This document shows, piece by piece, positions 51,272 to 60,572 of a stretch of 64,000 nt of DNA; positions within the stretch are counted from its first letter, which is position 1; each line of letters starts with the position of its first letter. The notes under the pieces were generated by a model. The model saw nothing but the letters and a program-made list of their open reading frames with translations, had not been told where the DNA came from and searched no databases. This stretch comes from Cyanobacteria bacterium SIG30 (GTDB taxonomy: Bacteria > Cyanobacteriota > Vampirovibrionia > Gastranaerophilales > Gastranaerophilaceae): positions 1 through 64,000 of the forward strand of contig SUTW01000001.1 of the NCBI GenBank assembly GCA_015152475.1, in the 5' to 3' direction. The position numbers and the translations under genes are program-made.

Positions 51272-52903
51272 ATGAGTCTACTTCTTAAAAATTTCTATAA
51301 TAATTGGTCAGAACCTGTTTTAACCTTTGATAGCAAAAACAATATTTTGTATCAAAACAAAAGTTTTGAAAAAATTTTTGGGAAGCTTGAAGAAAGTGAC
51401 TACAAAGATAAATTAAAAAAAATTGAATATAAATTTTATTTTGATGTTTGCGTTTTACAAAGTGAAAATATCACAACTTACACACCAATTTCTAATGCTT
51501 TAAAAAGTGAATATAACTGGGGTTGTTATTGTGTTTATCAAAAAAATGAAAAAGAATTTTTAAATTTCACAATAAAATCAATAAATTTAAAAAATTGGAA
51601 AATAATTTATTTTCATGACATAACACAAGAAACCAAAGCAAAAAGTCTTGAAGAAGAAAATCAAAAATTAAAAATTCAAAATCAGGAATTTGCGAACACA
51701 AACACAAAAGCTCAAAGTCAAGCTGTTAAAATGGCTTTATTAAATAGAATTATAAACACAATAAGAAAATCAATAGACACAAAAAGCCTCATAGAAACAA
51801 CTTTGAGCGAATTAAGCATAATTTTTGGTGCTAAAAAAGTTTATTTTTTAGATAAAAATTTCAACATAGATTACAGTTTCCCAAACAAAAAAAATGATAA
51901 AGAAGAAAAATTAAAATTTTCACAAGAAATTCAAAACGGCTTACTCAATGGAGAAAATCTTGTAAATACAGAACTTGGCGAAAACAATGTTCTTATGACA
52001 AGAATTTTAATTCCTGTTTTGAACAGAGATAATTTGCTGGGAACATTTGTAATTTACACCTTTGAAAAAAATATTTTACAAGAAGAAAAAGAACTTTTAA
52101 CAAGCATTTCAATGCACATATCAAGTGCTCTCTTGCAGGCAGAATTATTCCAGGAAATAAATAAAAAAAATGAAGAATTGGAAAAAACTTTAACAGAATT
52201 AAAAGAAACACAACTGCAACTTATCAATTCAGAAAAAATGGCATCATTAGGTCAACTTATAGCATCAGTTGCCCATGAAATAAACACTCCGCTTGCATCA
52301 ATTTCTGCAAACAATGAAATAATGAAAAAACTTTTTGAACAATACAAAAATGAAATGCTTGATGAAATAAACGATATAGATGAAGAAGCAATAAAAAGAA
52401 TAACCAATATTGTTCGCTCACTAAAACGCTTTGTAAGACTCGATGAAGAAGAAAGACAAAGCGCAAACATAAACCAAGAATTAGATTTAACATTAACGCT
52501 TTTGAAACAAAAAACAAAAAACAAAATTAAAATAACAAAAAAATATTCAGATATTCCGAACATAAATTGTTATCCAAATATGTTAAATCAAGTATTTTTG
52601 AATATTTTGATGAATGCAATTCAGGCAATTGAAAAAGAAAAAGAAAATGGCGAAATTGAAATTGTAACAGAAACAAAAAATGACTCTTTAATAATTAAAA
52701 TTTCGGATAATGGCGCAGGAATAGATGAAAGTCATAAGAAAAAAATATTCCAAGCAGGTTTCACAACAAAAAAAGTTGGCGAAGGCACAGGCTTAGGGCT
52801 TGCTATTTGTAAAAAAATAATTGATGAACATAAAGGTCAAATAAATTTCGAAAGCAAGAAAAATAAAGGAACCTCTTTTGAAATAATTTTACCTTTAATA
52901 TAA
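51272..52903 (+). CDS. Sensor histidine kinase (PAS-GAF-HisKA-HATPase)
   Basis: A 543-residue cytosolic kinase with no membrane segment. The first 115 residues look PAS-like. Then there is a coiled coil (about 120-150), a GAF-like domain (about 160-285) and a second coiled coil. The phosphoacceptor His335 is in SVAHEINTPLAS. The ATP-binding domain has NQVFLNILMNAIQAI (N box), ISDNGAGID (G1) and GEGTGLGLAICKKI (G2). No response regulator gene is adjacent. It is transcribed after fliR and may have its own promoter. Confidence 0.9.
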   Translation: MSLLLKNFYNNWSEPVLTFDSKNNILYQNKSFEKIFGKLEESDYKDKLKKIEYKFYFDVCVLQSENITTYTPISNALKSEYNWGCYCVYQKNEKEFLNFTIKSINLKNWKIIYFHDITQETKAKSLEEENQKLKIQNQEFANTNTKAQSQAVKMALLNRIINTIRKSIDTKSLIETTLSELSIIFGAKKVYFLDKNFNIDYSFPNKKNDKEEKLKFSQEIQNGLLNGENLVNTELGENNVLMTRILIPVLNRDNLLGTFVIYTFEKNILQEEKELLTSISMHISSALLQAELFQEINKKNEELEKTLTELKETQLQLINSEKMASLGQLIASVAHEINTPLASISANNEIMKKLFEQYKNEMLDEINDIDEEAIKRITNIVRSLKRFVRLDEEERQSANINQELDLTLTLLKQKTKNKIKITKKYSDIPNINCYPNMLNQVFLNILMNAIQAIEKEKENGEIEIVTETKNDSLIIKISDNGAGIDESHKKKIFQAGFTTKKVGEGTGLGLAICKKIIDEHKGQINFESKKNKGTSFEIILPLI

Positions 52904-52918
52904 AGCATAGTAAAAATT

Positions 52919-52940
52919 AAAGCCCCTTTTTTGGGGCTTT
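52919..52940. terminator. Bidirectional terminator
   Basis: AAAGCCCC and GGGGCTTT with a 6-T loop lie between the convergent kinase gene and glycosyltransferase gene. Confidence 0.8.
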
Positions 52941-52947
52941 AATTAGT

Positions 52948-54729
52948 TTAAAAAACTGGCAATTTATCCATTTTCTTATATTTATTTATTTGCGGATAAA
53001 GCATTTTATCTTTTTCTCTAAAGAATTTTGCAAATAGTGAATATTTTTCACCAACTTTAACAAGTTGCCAATCTGCAAACTTATCACTATATGAATTATA
53101 ATTTTTATTTTTGATAATGATAAAGACAGGAACCTTTTGCTCTTTTGCATTTTGAACAATCTTATCTAAAGATTCAAAATCAATATCCGGCAAAAATTCA
53201 ATATTTCTGCCAAATGTATTCATGACACTATATTTATTCGCAAAATCAAAGGTAACCAATTTTGAATCATAAACAAGAGAAGCATCTTGTGCGTATTCTT
53301 CAAGTTCACGTTGTCCAAATTGCATCATATAACCAAAAATATATGTTGTTGCAATCATAATTACACCAAACATAAATACAAGTTTTGTTATAAATAACAA
53401 TGCTCTGTTTTTATTTGATAAACAAAGAATTGAAATTAAAGGAATAATCATAACCCAACCAATTAATTGGCTTGAAAAACTTTGCGCAAGAGCAATTTCC
53501 CTGCTTATTCCAGCAGGAGTTATGAAATTAACCAAAATATAACCAACAATACCCACAATAATAAAGAAAATTGAACCTATTACTGTTGAAATTTTTATTC
53601 CTTTTTCATATTTGTTATATACGATATAACCCCACCAATAATAAGCGGTTAAAAGAGCTAAGGCTGGGAACAATGTCAAAATATAACTTGGCAGTTTTGT
53701 ACTTGAAACACTGAAAAACAAAAATACTGACAGAAAATAAATTGATGCAAAAAGTAAAATTTTTCTATCGTTTGTGTCTGCTGAAAAAATTGTTGCAAAA
53801 GTTTTTGAAGATTTTACTTCTCTAATAAGAGCCTTACAGCCATTTACAAAAGCAGAAATCATATTAAATGTCCAAGGAATAAATCCTGCAAAAATAATTG
53901 GAATATAAAATAAAAATGGTTGTTTTCTGCCCAAACCCGCAGAATCTAAAAATCTTGAAAAATGATGTTTGATAATATATTCTTCAATCCAACGCATATC
54001 ATATTCAGTAAATATTGAATAATGCCAAGGAGTAACAGCAAATAAAAATATTAAAAGACCAGGGAAAAAATTTACCGGTTTAAATAATTCTTTAACTTTT
54101 TTAATTGAAAGAAAGTATAAAAACACAACCATTGCAGGAATAATAAAACCAATAATCCCTTTCATTAAAACTGCAAGACCCATAAAGAGCCAGCCAAAAT
54201 ACCAGCAATATTTTCCATTATATGATTTAGTGCAAAATTGTGATAAAACTGCACTATATATTGCAGACATTGTAAATACCATAAAACCCATATCAAGAAT
54301 TGCAATATGAGAGAATAATAAAAACCATAAATTAGATAACAAGATAAAAGAAGCAATCAAGGCATAATTGCTACCTAGCGTTTTTCTTGCAAAGAAATAT
54401 GTAAAAATTACTGAAAACATAGCAAGAAATGCCGTCATAAATCTTGCACTTAATGGATTAACATCACCGCAAAAATTAAAAAATAACGCATTTAGCCAAA
54501 AATATAAAGGTGGCTTTTCTAAAAAAGGTGCTCCATTTAAAATCATTGTTATCCAGTCACCTTGATTCAAAAGATTAGCAGAAATCCCAACATATCTTGT
54601 TTCGTCAACGTCAACTAACGGATAAAAACCTAATCTTAAAAAAAGTAATAAATAACAAAACAATAAAAGTGATAAAAAACCAACTACATTTTGATTTTTT
54701 GAAAAATATTCTTTTATTTTTTCACCCAT
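52948..54729 (-). CDS. ArnT/PMT-like membrane glycosyltransferase
   Basis: A 593-residue protein with about 12 hydrophobic segments. The N-terminal FYPLVDVDETRYVGIS holds the catalytic acidic pair of GT39/GT83 enzymes (D-x-E), and LEKPPLYFWLNALFF follows, as in the PMT_2 domain. Such enzymes transfer sugars from lipid carriers, for example to lipid A or glycoproteins. The last 130 residues form a soluble domain. The ATG at 54729 has AAGGAG at 6 nt. The upstream metallophosphoesterase gene ends 10 nt earlier. Confidence 0.85.
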   Translation of the reverse strand: MGEKIKEYFSKNQNVVGFLSLLLFCYLLLFLRLGFYPLVDVDETRYVGISANLLNQGDWITMILNGAPFLEKPPLYFWLNALFFNFCGDVNPLSARFMTAFLAMFSVIFTYFFARKTLGSNYALIASFILLSNLWFLLFSHIAILDMGFMVFTMSAIYSAVLSQFCTKSYNGKYCWYFGWLFMGLAVLMKGIIGFIIPAMVVFLYFLSIKKVKELFKPVNFFPGLLIFLFAVTPWHYSIFTEYDMRWIEEYIIKHHFSRFLDSAGLGRKQPFLFYIPIIFAGFIPWTFNMISAFVNGCKALIREVKSSKTFATIFSADTNDRKILLFASIYFLSVFLFFSVSSTKLPSYILTLFPALALLTAYYWWGYIVYNKYEKGIKISTVIGSIFFIIVGIVGYILVNFITPAGISREIALAQSFSSQLIGWVMIIPLISILCLSNKNRALLFITKLVFMFGVIMIATTYIFGYMMQFGQRELEEYAQDASLVYDSKLVTFDFANKYSVMNTFGRNIEFLPDIDFESLDKIVQNAKEQKVPVFIIIKNKNYNSYSDKFADWQLVKVGEKYSLFAKFFREKDKMLYPQINKYKKMDKLPVF

Positions 54730-54739
54730 TTCGCACTCC

Positions 54740-55564
54740 TTATATTGCATTATGCATTTTTGTTCTTATAACAAAATCTTTACCGAATACATCATAATCG
54801 ATATCAAGCTCTTTATATTGCCCATTAAGCAAAGTTGGCACACTAATATGCAAAATATCATCTTGCATAATATCGCCTTCGCCATGGTAATGCCCAGACA
54901 CTATAGCTTTAACATTTTTATGTCTTTTCAACAATGTTAAATATTCATCAGCATTAACTGTTTTGTGTGATTTATAATCAAACGGTTCAACAAGTGGATA
55001 ATGCTGGAAAAGAACTACATTTCTTTTAGAATATCTTTTTAATTTTTTTTCAAGCCAAATTAATTCTTTTTCTCTGAAATAACCTTTATTTCCCGGTATA
55101 AATTGATTAACACCGTCCATAAAAATAAAAACCAGATTTGAATCAATAACTTTTAATGATGGAACTTTTCGTGTTTTATTTTTTGAAAATCTATTAACTA
55201 TTGAAAAGAATTTCTTTTTGTCAACACCTAAAACCTGTGCAACATCATGGTTTCCAATAAGCACAAAATAAGGTTTTTTAAGGGCGTTTATAATTTTAGA
55301 GAACATAGCAATAGATTCTTTATTTGCTACATCAACACAATCTCCTGTAAAAACAGCATAGTTAAAATCTGAATCGTTTATGTCTTTAACTGCGTTTTTT
55401 AAATTTCGAATTGATGGCGTCATTAAATAATTGCCATTTTTATCTTGTGAAACTTTAATATGAACATCCGACATTACAACAACTTTTGTACTTTTCGCAA
55501 ATACTGGGGTATTTGACAAAGCAAAAAACAAAATAAAAACAAATATGCCGAATAACTTTCTCAT
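54740..55564 (-). CDS. Exported calcineurin-like metallophosphoesterase
   Basis: A 274-residue protein with an N-terminal signal peptide (MRKLFGIFVFILFFAL...VFA|KS). The metal-binding motifs are VMSDVHIK, FTGDCVDV, LIGNHDVA, and GHYHGEGD with a preceding FQHYPLVEP. This is the classic two-metal phosphoesterase pattern; the substrate is unknown. I chose the ATG at 55564, since the upstream alternative lies within and before the -10 box. Confidence 0.9.
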   Translation of the reverse strand: MRKLFGIFVFILFFALSNTPVFAKSTKVVVMSDVHIKVSQDKNGNYLMTPSIRNLKNAVKDINDSDFNYAVFTGDCVDVANKESIAMFSKIINALKKPYFVLIGNHDVAQVLGVDKKKFFSIVNRFSKNKTRKVPSLKVIDSNLVFIFMDGVNQFIPGNKGYFREKELIWLEKKLKRYSKRNVVLFQHYPLVEPFDYKSHKTVNADEYLTLLKRHKNVKAIVSGHYHGEGDIMQDDILHISVPTLLNGQYKELDIDYDVFGKDFVIRTKMHNAI

Positions 55565-55571
55565 AAACGAA

Positions 55572-55600
55572 ATTATACAACAAAACCTAATTGTGGACAA
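55572..55600 (-). promoter_or_regulatory. Phosphoesterase promoter (near-leaderless)
   Basis: TTGTCC (55595-55600), a 17-nt spacer and TATAAT (55572-55577) on the minus strand. The -10 ends 7 nt before the ATG at 55564. The -35 lies just before the end of the LOG gene. Confidence 0.65.
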
Positions 55601-55603
55601 TTT

Positions 55604-56182
55604 TTAAGATTTAAAAGCAATAAGGTTTATTTCTTCATGTTTATAATTTTCAAGATATGTTATGACATCTTCGGGCTTTTGGGCAACATAAAAAGCTGTA
55701 AATACTTTGTCGCTTGCAAATTTTTGCTTAACAAAATTTTCAAAAAACTCAACTAAGCTATCATAAAAATGATTTGTATTTAGAAAAATTATAGGCTTAT
55801 TGTGGTAACCTAAAATTTTAAGATCCAAAACTTCGATTATTTCATCAAGAGTTCCAAAACCGCCCGCTAGTGCTATAAAAGCATCAGACGCTTCATCCAA
55901 TTTTTGTTTTCTATCTCTTAAATTATCAGTCAGAACAAAGTTGTCACAAGGACCTTGCTCACCTTCTATAAAATCAAAAATTTTCTTTGGCATAATACCA
56001 GTTACCTTTGCGCCACTATTTTTAGCACCAAGTGCAACTTCGCCCATAAGCCCTCTAAATGAACCGCCATAAACAAGTTCATAATTATTTTGAGCAAGTA
56101 AAGCGCCAAGTTTATTTGCATCTTGATGATAAATTTCATTCAAATTATTGCTTGAAGAACAAAAAACACATATCTTTTTCAT
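55604..56182 (-). CDS. LOG-family protein (nucleoside monophosphate phosphoribohydrolase-like)
   Basis: A 192-residue Rossmann protein. The LOG motif, normally PGGFGT-x-x-E, is AGGFGTLDE here, and ELVYGGSFRGLMG and NKPIIFLN also fit. LOG proteins release free bases from nucleotides (cytokinin activation in plants). The bacterial role is uncertain. The ATG is 6 nt after a TATAAT. Confidence 0.85.
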   Translation of the reverse strand: MKKICVFCSSSNNLNEIYHQDANKLGALLAQNNYELVYGGSFRGLMGEVALGAKNSGAKVTGIMPKKIFDFIEGEQGPCDNFVLTDNLRDRKQKLDEASDAFIALAGGFGTLDEIIEVLDLKILGYHNKPIIFLNTNHFYDSLVEFFENFVKQKFASDKVFTAFYVAQKPEDVITYLENYKHEEINLIAFKS

Positions 56183-56188
56183 AAAAAA

Positions 56189-56194
56189 ATTATA
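56189..56194 (-). promoter_or_regulatory. LOG gene -10 box (leaderless)
   Basis: TATAAT on the minus strand, 6 nt before the ATG at 56182. The -35 is weak. It lies just after the pcrA stop. Confidence 0.45.
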
Positions 56195-56205
56195 CTACAA
56201 ATTTA

Positions 56206-58764
56206 TTAAAATGTTTTTAATTCGCTTGTTGAAACATCTATTTGTTTTATACCATGTTTTAAAAATTCTACACTATAAATGGGATACATACCTTCCTGCT
56301 CAACAGTTTTAATGTGGCCTATACCGAAATGAGAATGAAAAACCCTTGTTCCAACAGGCAAAGTCCCAAAAGGCGAATTAGATACAGAAGGCTTAACTGA
56401 GCTTGCCTTTTGTTTAGCCTTCGCAATCATGTCTTTAATGCTTTGCGTTGAATTTGCTTTATTTTCTTCATTTTTAACAACATTTGATGGTGAATGGTTG
56501 TTTGAAGAAACATTGTCGTTTTTTGGTTGCGCTTTTTTTATAATTATTCTATTCACGCTTGAAGCCAAATTGTTTGTTGCCGGTGTAGATACAGATTGGC
56601 TTTTAATATTTTTAAGACTTGAAGCCAAATTGTTCCCATATGATGAAGTTTTATTATAAGAATCATTATAGGAATCAGTTTTTTGCGTTTCTTTAATTTT
56701 ATGAACAGCTTTTTTGAAACTTGAAGTTCTTTTAACAGGTTCGATTTCCATATGTTCTGAACCTTCAAAATCAATTAGGCCAATAGGAATTTCGCTTAAA
56801 AATCTACTTTTTGGATAAGATTTTAAATCGCCCCAAAACATTCTTTGTTTTGCATACGTTATAAATAATTCTTCCTTTGCACGAGTAATCCCAACATACA
56901 TCAAGCGTCTTTCTTCTTCTAAATCATTAGAACTCGCCTGATAAGAAATGGCTCTTTGATGAGGGAAAAGACCTTCCTCTAAGCCCGCCAAAAAGACAAC
57001 CGGAAATTCAAGACCTTTTGCAGAATGAAGCGTCATTAAAGTTACTGATTTTTCCTCATCTTTAATTCCGTCAACATCAGAAACAAGTGCAACTTGTGTC
57101 AAAAAGGTTCCAAGAGGCGTCAAGTTTTCTTCATCTTCACTTGAAAAATCATCTTCTTCAAATTCACGAACAACATTTATAAATTCCTGCAAGTTTTCAA
57201 TTCTTGACTGGTCTTCAACCTTATCGTTTTCTTGAAGCTCTTTTATATAACCAGAATAATCCAAAATATAACTCACAAATTCGCTTAAAGGATATACTTC
57301 CTGTTTATATATAAAATCTTCAATTAAATTCACAAAAGTTGTTAAAAGCCCTTTTATTCTTGGTGTAAAATCTTCATAATTGTCTATATTTTTAATAATT
57401 TCAAAAATACTAAGATTTTCTTCATCTGAAATTTCAGATAACTTTTTAAAAGTGCTATCCCCAATTCCTCTTTTTGGAACATTTATAATTCTTTTTAAAG
57501 AAGCGCTGTCAGATGTATTATAAATAAATTTTAAATAAGCAAGAATGTCTTTTATCTCGGCTCTATCATAAAACTTTAAACCGCCAACAATTTTATATGG
57601 TATCGAATTTGCCATTAAAGATTCTTCTATGTTTCTTGATTGAGCATTAGTTCTATATAAAATTGCAATATCTTCAACATCAGTGCCTCTTGCTGTAAGC
57701 GATTTTATTGTATTTGCAATATAATCTGACTCATTATAATCACTTGCGGCCTCATAAATTTTGATTTTTTCGCCATCACCCTTTGTCGAATAAAGATTTT
57801 TTTCAATTCTTTGCTCGTTATTTTGGATTAAAACATTTGCAGCATTCAAAATATTATTTGTAGAACGGTAATTTTGTTCAAGCTTAATCAACTTTACATT
57901 TTGATAATCTTTTTGAAAACCCAAAATAATTTTAAAATCAGCACCACGCCAAGAATATATTGATTGGTCAACATCACCTACTGCAAGCAAACTTGTATCT
58001 TTTTCAAGAGCTTTTTTATCATTAAATAACATTCTAACAAGTTTATATTGAGCCTTGTTTGTATCTTGAAACTCATCAACTAAAATGTGTTTAAAACGGC
58101 TTGCATATTCTTCTCTAACTTCAAGGTTATCTTCAATTAAATTACAAGACAATAAAAGCATATCATCAAAATCTATTGCATTATTTAAAGATAATTGTTT
58201 TTCATATTCATAATATATTTCAGCAATCTTTTCTGTTTTATAATCTCTTGCAGAAGTTGAAAATGCATAAGCGTCTTGCATTTTGTTTTTTGCGTTTGAA
58301 ATTATAGTTTTTATCAACTTAATATCATAAATTTTTTCATCAAGGTTAAACTTCTTGATTATGTTTTTTAAAACAGTTTTTGTGTCTGTATCATCATAAA
58401 TTACGTAATTATTGTCCCATTTTCTGCCATCTTTTGTTTTATATTTTTCAAGATGCTTTCTTAAAATTCTTCCACAAATATTATGGAATGTACCAACCCA
58501 CATTCTTTTGACAACATCTTCGCCTAAAAATTTTGAAAGTCTAACCTGCATTTCACGAGCGGCTTTATTTGTAAATGTTAATGCCATAATTGAATATGGA
58601 CTCACACCATTTAAAATCAAGTTAACAATTCTTGAAGTCAAAACTTTTGTCTTACCAGATCCTGCTCCTGCAAGAACCAATATTGCTCCATTTTTTTCAT
58701 CAACTGCTTCTCGTTGCTTATTGTTAAGTTGGTCTAAAAAGCTTACAGCTTCTGTATTTTCCAA
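56206..58764 (-). CDS. pcrA: ATP-dependent DNA helicase PcrA/UvrD
   Basis: An 852-residue 3'-5' helicase for repair and replication restart. LNNKQREAV, Walker A LAGAGSGKT, FTNKAAREM, DEFQDTN (motif II), GDVDQSIYSWRGAD, YRSTNNIL, TLHSAKGLEFPVVF and MYVGITRAKEEL run in order. A Ser/Asn/Lys-rich linker with a repeated NNLASS precedes a C-terminal Tudor-like domain (VGTRVFHSHFGIGHI), as in PcrA. I chose a TTG at 58764 with AGGGGAG 5 nt upstream; the longer ATG start covers the promoter region. Confidence 0.95.
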   Translation of the reverse strand: MENTEAVSFLDQLNNKQREAVDEKNGAILVLAGAGSGKTKVLTSRIVNLILNGVSPYSIMALTFTNKAAREMQVRLSKFLGEDVVKRMWVGTFHNICGRILRKHLEKYKTKDGRKWDNNYVIYDDTDTKTVLKNIIKKFNLDEKIYDIKLIKTIISNAKNKMQDAYAFSTSARDYKTEKIAEIYYEYEKQLSLNNAIDFDDMLLLSCNLIEDNLEVREEYASRFKHILVDEFQDTNKAQYKLVRMLFNDKKALEKDTSLLAVGDVDQSIYSWRGADFKIILGFQKDYQNVKLIKLEQNYRSTNNILNAANVLIQNNEQRIEKNLYSTKGDGEKIKIYEAASDYNESDYIANTIKSLTARGTDVEDIAILYRTNAQSRNIEESLMANSIPYKIVGGLKFYDRAEIKDILAYLKFIYNTSDSASLKRIINVPKRGIGDSTFKKLSEISDEENLSIFEIIKNIDNYEDFTPRIKGLLTTFVNLIEDFIYKQEVYPLSEFVSYILDYSGYIKELQENDKVEDQSRIENLQEFINVVREFEEDDFSSEDEENLTPLGTFLTQVALVSDVDGIKDEEKSVTLMTLHSAKGLEFPVVFLAGLEEGLFPHQRAISYQASSNDLEEERRLMYVGITRAKEELFITYAKQRMFWGDLKSYPKSRFLSEIPIGLIDFEGSEHMEIEPVKRTSSFKKAVHKIKETQKTDSYNDSYNKTSSYGNNLASSLKNIKSQSVSTPATNNLASSVNRIIIKKAQPKNDNVSSNNHSPSNVVKNEENKANSTQSIKDMIAKAKQKASSVKPSVSNSPFGTLPVGTRVFHSHFGIGHIKTVEQEGMYPIYSVEFLKHGIKQIDVSTSELKTF

Positions 58765-58793
58765 AATTTCTCCCCTAAAAATTAATATAAGAT

Positions 58794-58829
58794 TTGCCAA
58801 AAAAGCGCATGATATGTTATAATTATAAT
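58794..58829. promoter_or_regulatory. Divergent promoter region, SLOG gene / pcrA
   Basis: TTGCCA (58794-58799), 18 nt and TATAAT (58818-58823) read towards the SLOG gene. An overlapping minus-strand TATAAT (58822-58827) reads towards pcrA. The duplicated TATAATTATAAT block is nearly symmetric. Confidence 0.55.
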
Positions 58830-58855
58830 ACAAAAAAATTGGTAAGGAAAATCAG

Positions 58856-59422
58856 ATGAACAGAAAAGATGAAGAACAACAGCAGCCGTCGATAGTTGTA
58901 CCGCTTGATGATTTAGACCGAGTAAGCGATGACGATATTGACAAAATTGACACATTAGCTCAAGAATTAGCTACAATCAGACAAAGTGCTAAAAAAATTG
59001 CAATCATTGGTTCAAGAAATCTTGCAATCACGCACCAACAAATTATTGAAACACTAACAACTTCACTTGTTATGCAAGGTAACACAATTATAACTTCAGG
59101 TGGTTCTTCAGGAACAAACGCAGCAGCCATAAGAGGTGCTTTGAAAGCAAATCCTGAAAAACTTGTTATAATCCTGCCTCAAACAATTGGTCAACAACCA
59201 TCTGACGTTCAAGACCAACTTATCGGTGTTTTAAATATTACAGAACACCCAGACAGAGCAATGATGACATTATCTGATGCATCTAGAATTTGTAACCGAG
59301 AAATAATTGACGAATGCCAACAATTAATATGTTTCTTGTCACATACTTCAAACACTTTGCACAAAGCGGTTGAATATGCAGAAGAAAAACACAAAGTTGT
59401 AACAGTATTTTATTTAGATTAA
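58856..59422 (+). CDS. SLOG/DprA-like Rossmann protein
   Basis: A 188-residue protein with an acidic N terminus and a Rossmann core like DprA and LOG proteins: IAIIGSRNLAI, TIITSGGSSGTNAAAIRGAL, LVIILPQ, and a closing LICFLSHTSNTLHKAVEYA. No catalytic Glu pattern of LOG enzymes is seen. It may bind nucleotides or ligands. AAGGAAA lies before the ATG. It is monocistronic. Confidence 0.7.
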   Translation: MNRKDEEQQQPSIVVPLDDLDRVSDDDIDKIDTLAQELATIRQSAKKIAIIGSRNLAITHQQIIETLTTSLVMQGNTIITSGGSSGTNAAAIRGALKANPEKLVIILPQTIGQQPSDVQDQLIGVLNITEHPDRAMMTLSDASRICNREIIDECQQLICFLSHTSNTLHKAVEYAEEKHKVVTVFYLD

Positions 59423-59423
59423 A

Positions 59424-59445
59424 AAAAGCGCCACAAGGCGCTTTT
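59424..59445. terminator. Bidirectional terminator
   Basis: AAAAGCGCC and GGCGCTTTT with an ACAA loop lie between the convergent SLOG gene and hemW. Confidence 0.85.
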
Positions 59446-59452
59446 AAATTTA

Positions 59453-60532
59453 TTAGCAATCTTCTAAAAATTCACTTAATATAACGTTTGAAACAAGCAA
59501 GCCTTCTGTTTTTAATTTATAGCCCTGATTTGTTTTTTCAAAAAAGTTATCGAATTTTTTTAAAATATTGCCGTACTTTTTCTCAAAATCAATATTGAAC
59601 TGTTCATTTAAAGAACAAATATTTATTCCTTTTTCAGTTCTCAAACCAAGAAATATTTTTTCTTCAAGCAAGTTCGTTTTTTCAAATTGTTTTTCAGCAG
59701 TTGGATTTTTAATATATTGTTCTATGCTTCTTGGGTTTGTGTATCGACCTTCACTAAAAAAACCAGATGCAGAAACACCGAAACCATAATACATTGAAGC
59801 TTCCCAATAATTCAAATTATGTTTACCCTCAAACTTTTCAGATTTTGCAAAATTTGAAATTTCGTATCTTTTAAATTTTGTACCTAAAACATCTAATGCT
59901 TTTAAATACATATCAGCCTGAACATCGTCATTTGCAATATTTTGGGGCAAATTTTTATAAAAATAACAACCTTTATCAATTTTGAGACCATATAAAGAAA
60001 TATGTTCAATATCAAAAGTTATAGCTTTATTTAAATCGTCTTCAAAATCTTGTAAACTTTGATTTGGAAGCCCGTACATTAAATCAATACTAACATTTTC
60101 AAAACCTGCTTTTTTGGCATCAATAATGGTGTCAATTGCTTTTTCTGATGTATGAAGTCTTCCAATTTCATTTAATATACTATTTTTAAAACTTTGAACT
60201 CCGATACTTAACCTGTTTACCCCAGCATTTTTTAAACCTTTTAAATAATCCAAATTAACGCTTTCAGGATTAACTTCAACTGTTATTTCCGCATTATCTT
60301 CAAATGAAAATAAACTTAATATTTCTTCAAAATCTCCAATACTTAAAATTGATGGAGTGCCACCACCTATATAAATAGTTTTTTGTTTATTGTTATCGTA
60401 AAAATGCCTGATTTCACCGTAAAGAGCATCTAAATATATAGGTTTTAATTCCATTGTTTCAAAAGATGTAAAAGAACAATAATTGCATTTTTTTTTGCAA
60501 AAAGGAATGTGAATATATGTACATTTTTTCAT
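59453..60532 (-). CDS. hemW: HemW-like radical SAM protein (heme chaperone)
   Basis: A 359-residue radical SAM protein with cluster motif C12-x3-C16-x2-C19 in IPFCKKKCNYC, YIGGGTPS, and EVNPESVN, as in the HemN/HemW group. The length and single CxxxCxxC fit HemW, which binds heme rather than oxidising coproporphyrinogen. I chose the ATG at 60532 because the product starts at the conserved TYIHIPFC; an upstream frame adds 92 residues with no support. The ATG is 6 nt after a TATAAT. Confidence 0.88.
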   Translation of the reverse strand: MKKCTYIHIPFCKKKCNYCSFTSFETMELKPIYLDALYGEIRHFYDNNKQKTIYIGGGTPSILSIGDFEEILSLFSFEDNAEITVEVNPESVNLDYLKGLKNAGVNRLSIGVQSFKNSILNEIGRLHTSEKAIDTIIDAKKAGFENVSIDLMYGLPNQSLQDFEDDLNKAITFDIEHISLYGLKIDKGCYFYKNLPQNIANDDVQADMYLKALDVLGTKFKRYEISNFAKSEKFEGKHNLNYWEASMYYGFGVSASGFFSEGRYTNPRSIEQYIKNPTAEKQFEKTNLLEEKIFLGLRTEKGINICSLNEQFNIDFEKKYGNILKKFDNFFEKTNQGYKLKTEGLLVSNVILSEFLEDC

Positions 60533-60538
60533 TGTTAT

Positions 60539-60546
60539 ATTATAAT
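60539..60546. promoter_or_regulatory. Symmetric bidirectional -10, hemW / SIS gene
   Basis: The sequence ATTATAAT gives a minus-strand TATAAT (60539-60544, 6 nt before hemW) and a plus-strand TATAAT (60541-60546, 26 nt before the SIS gene). One symmetric element may serve both genes. Confidence 0.5.
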
Positions 60547-60572
60547 ACAAACGAAAAAAAAGGAGGTTACAT

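Noticed and set aside
58765-58833. Upstream ATG start of PcrA
   Set aside because: It lies in the TATAAT promoter block; TTG 58764 has AGGGGAG at the right distance.
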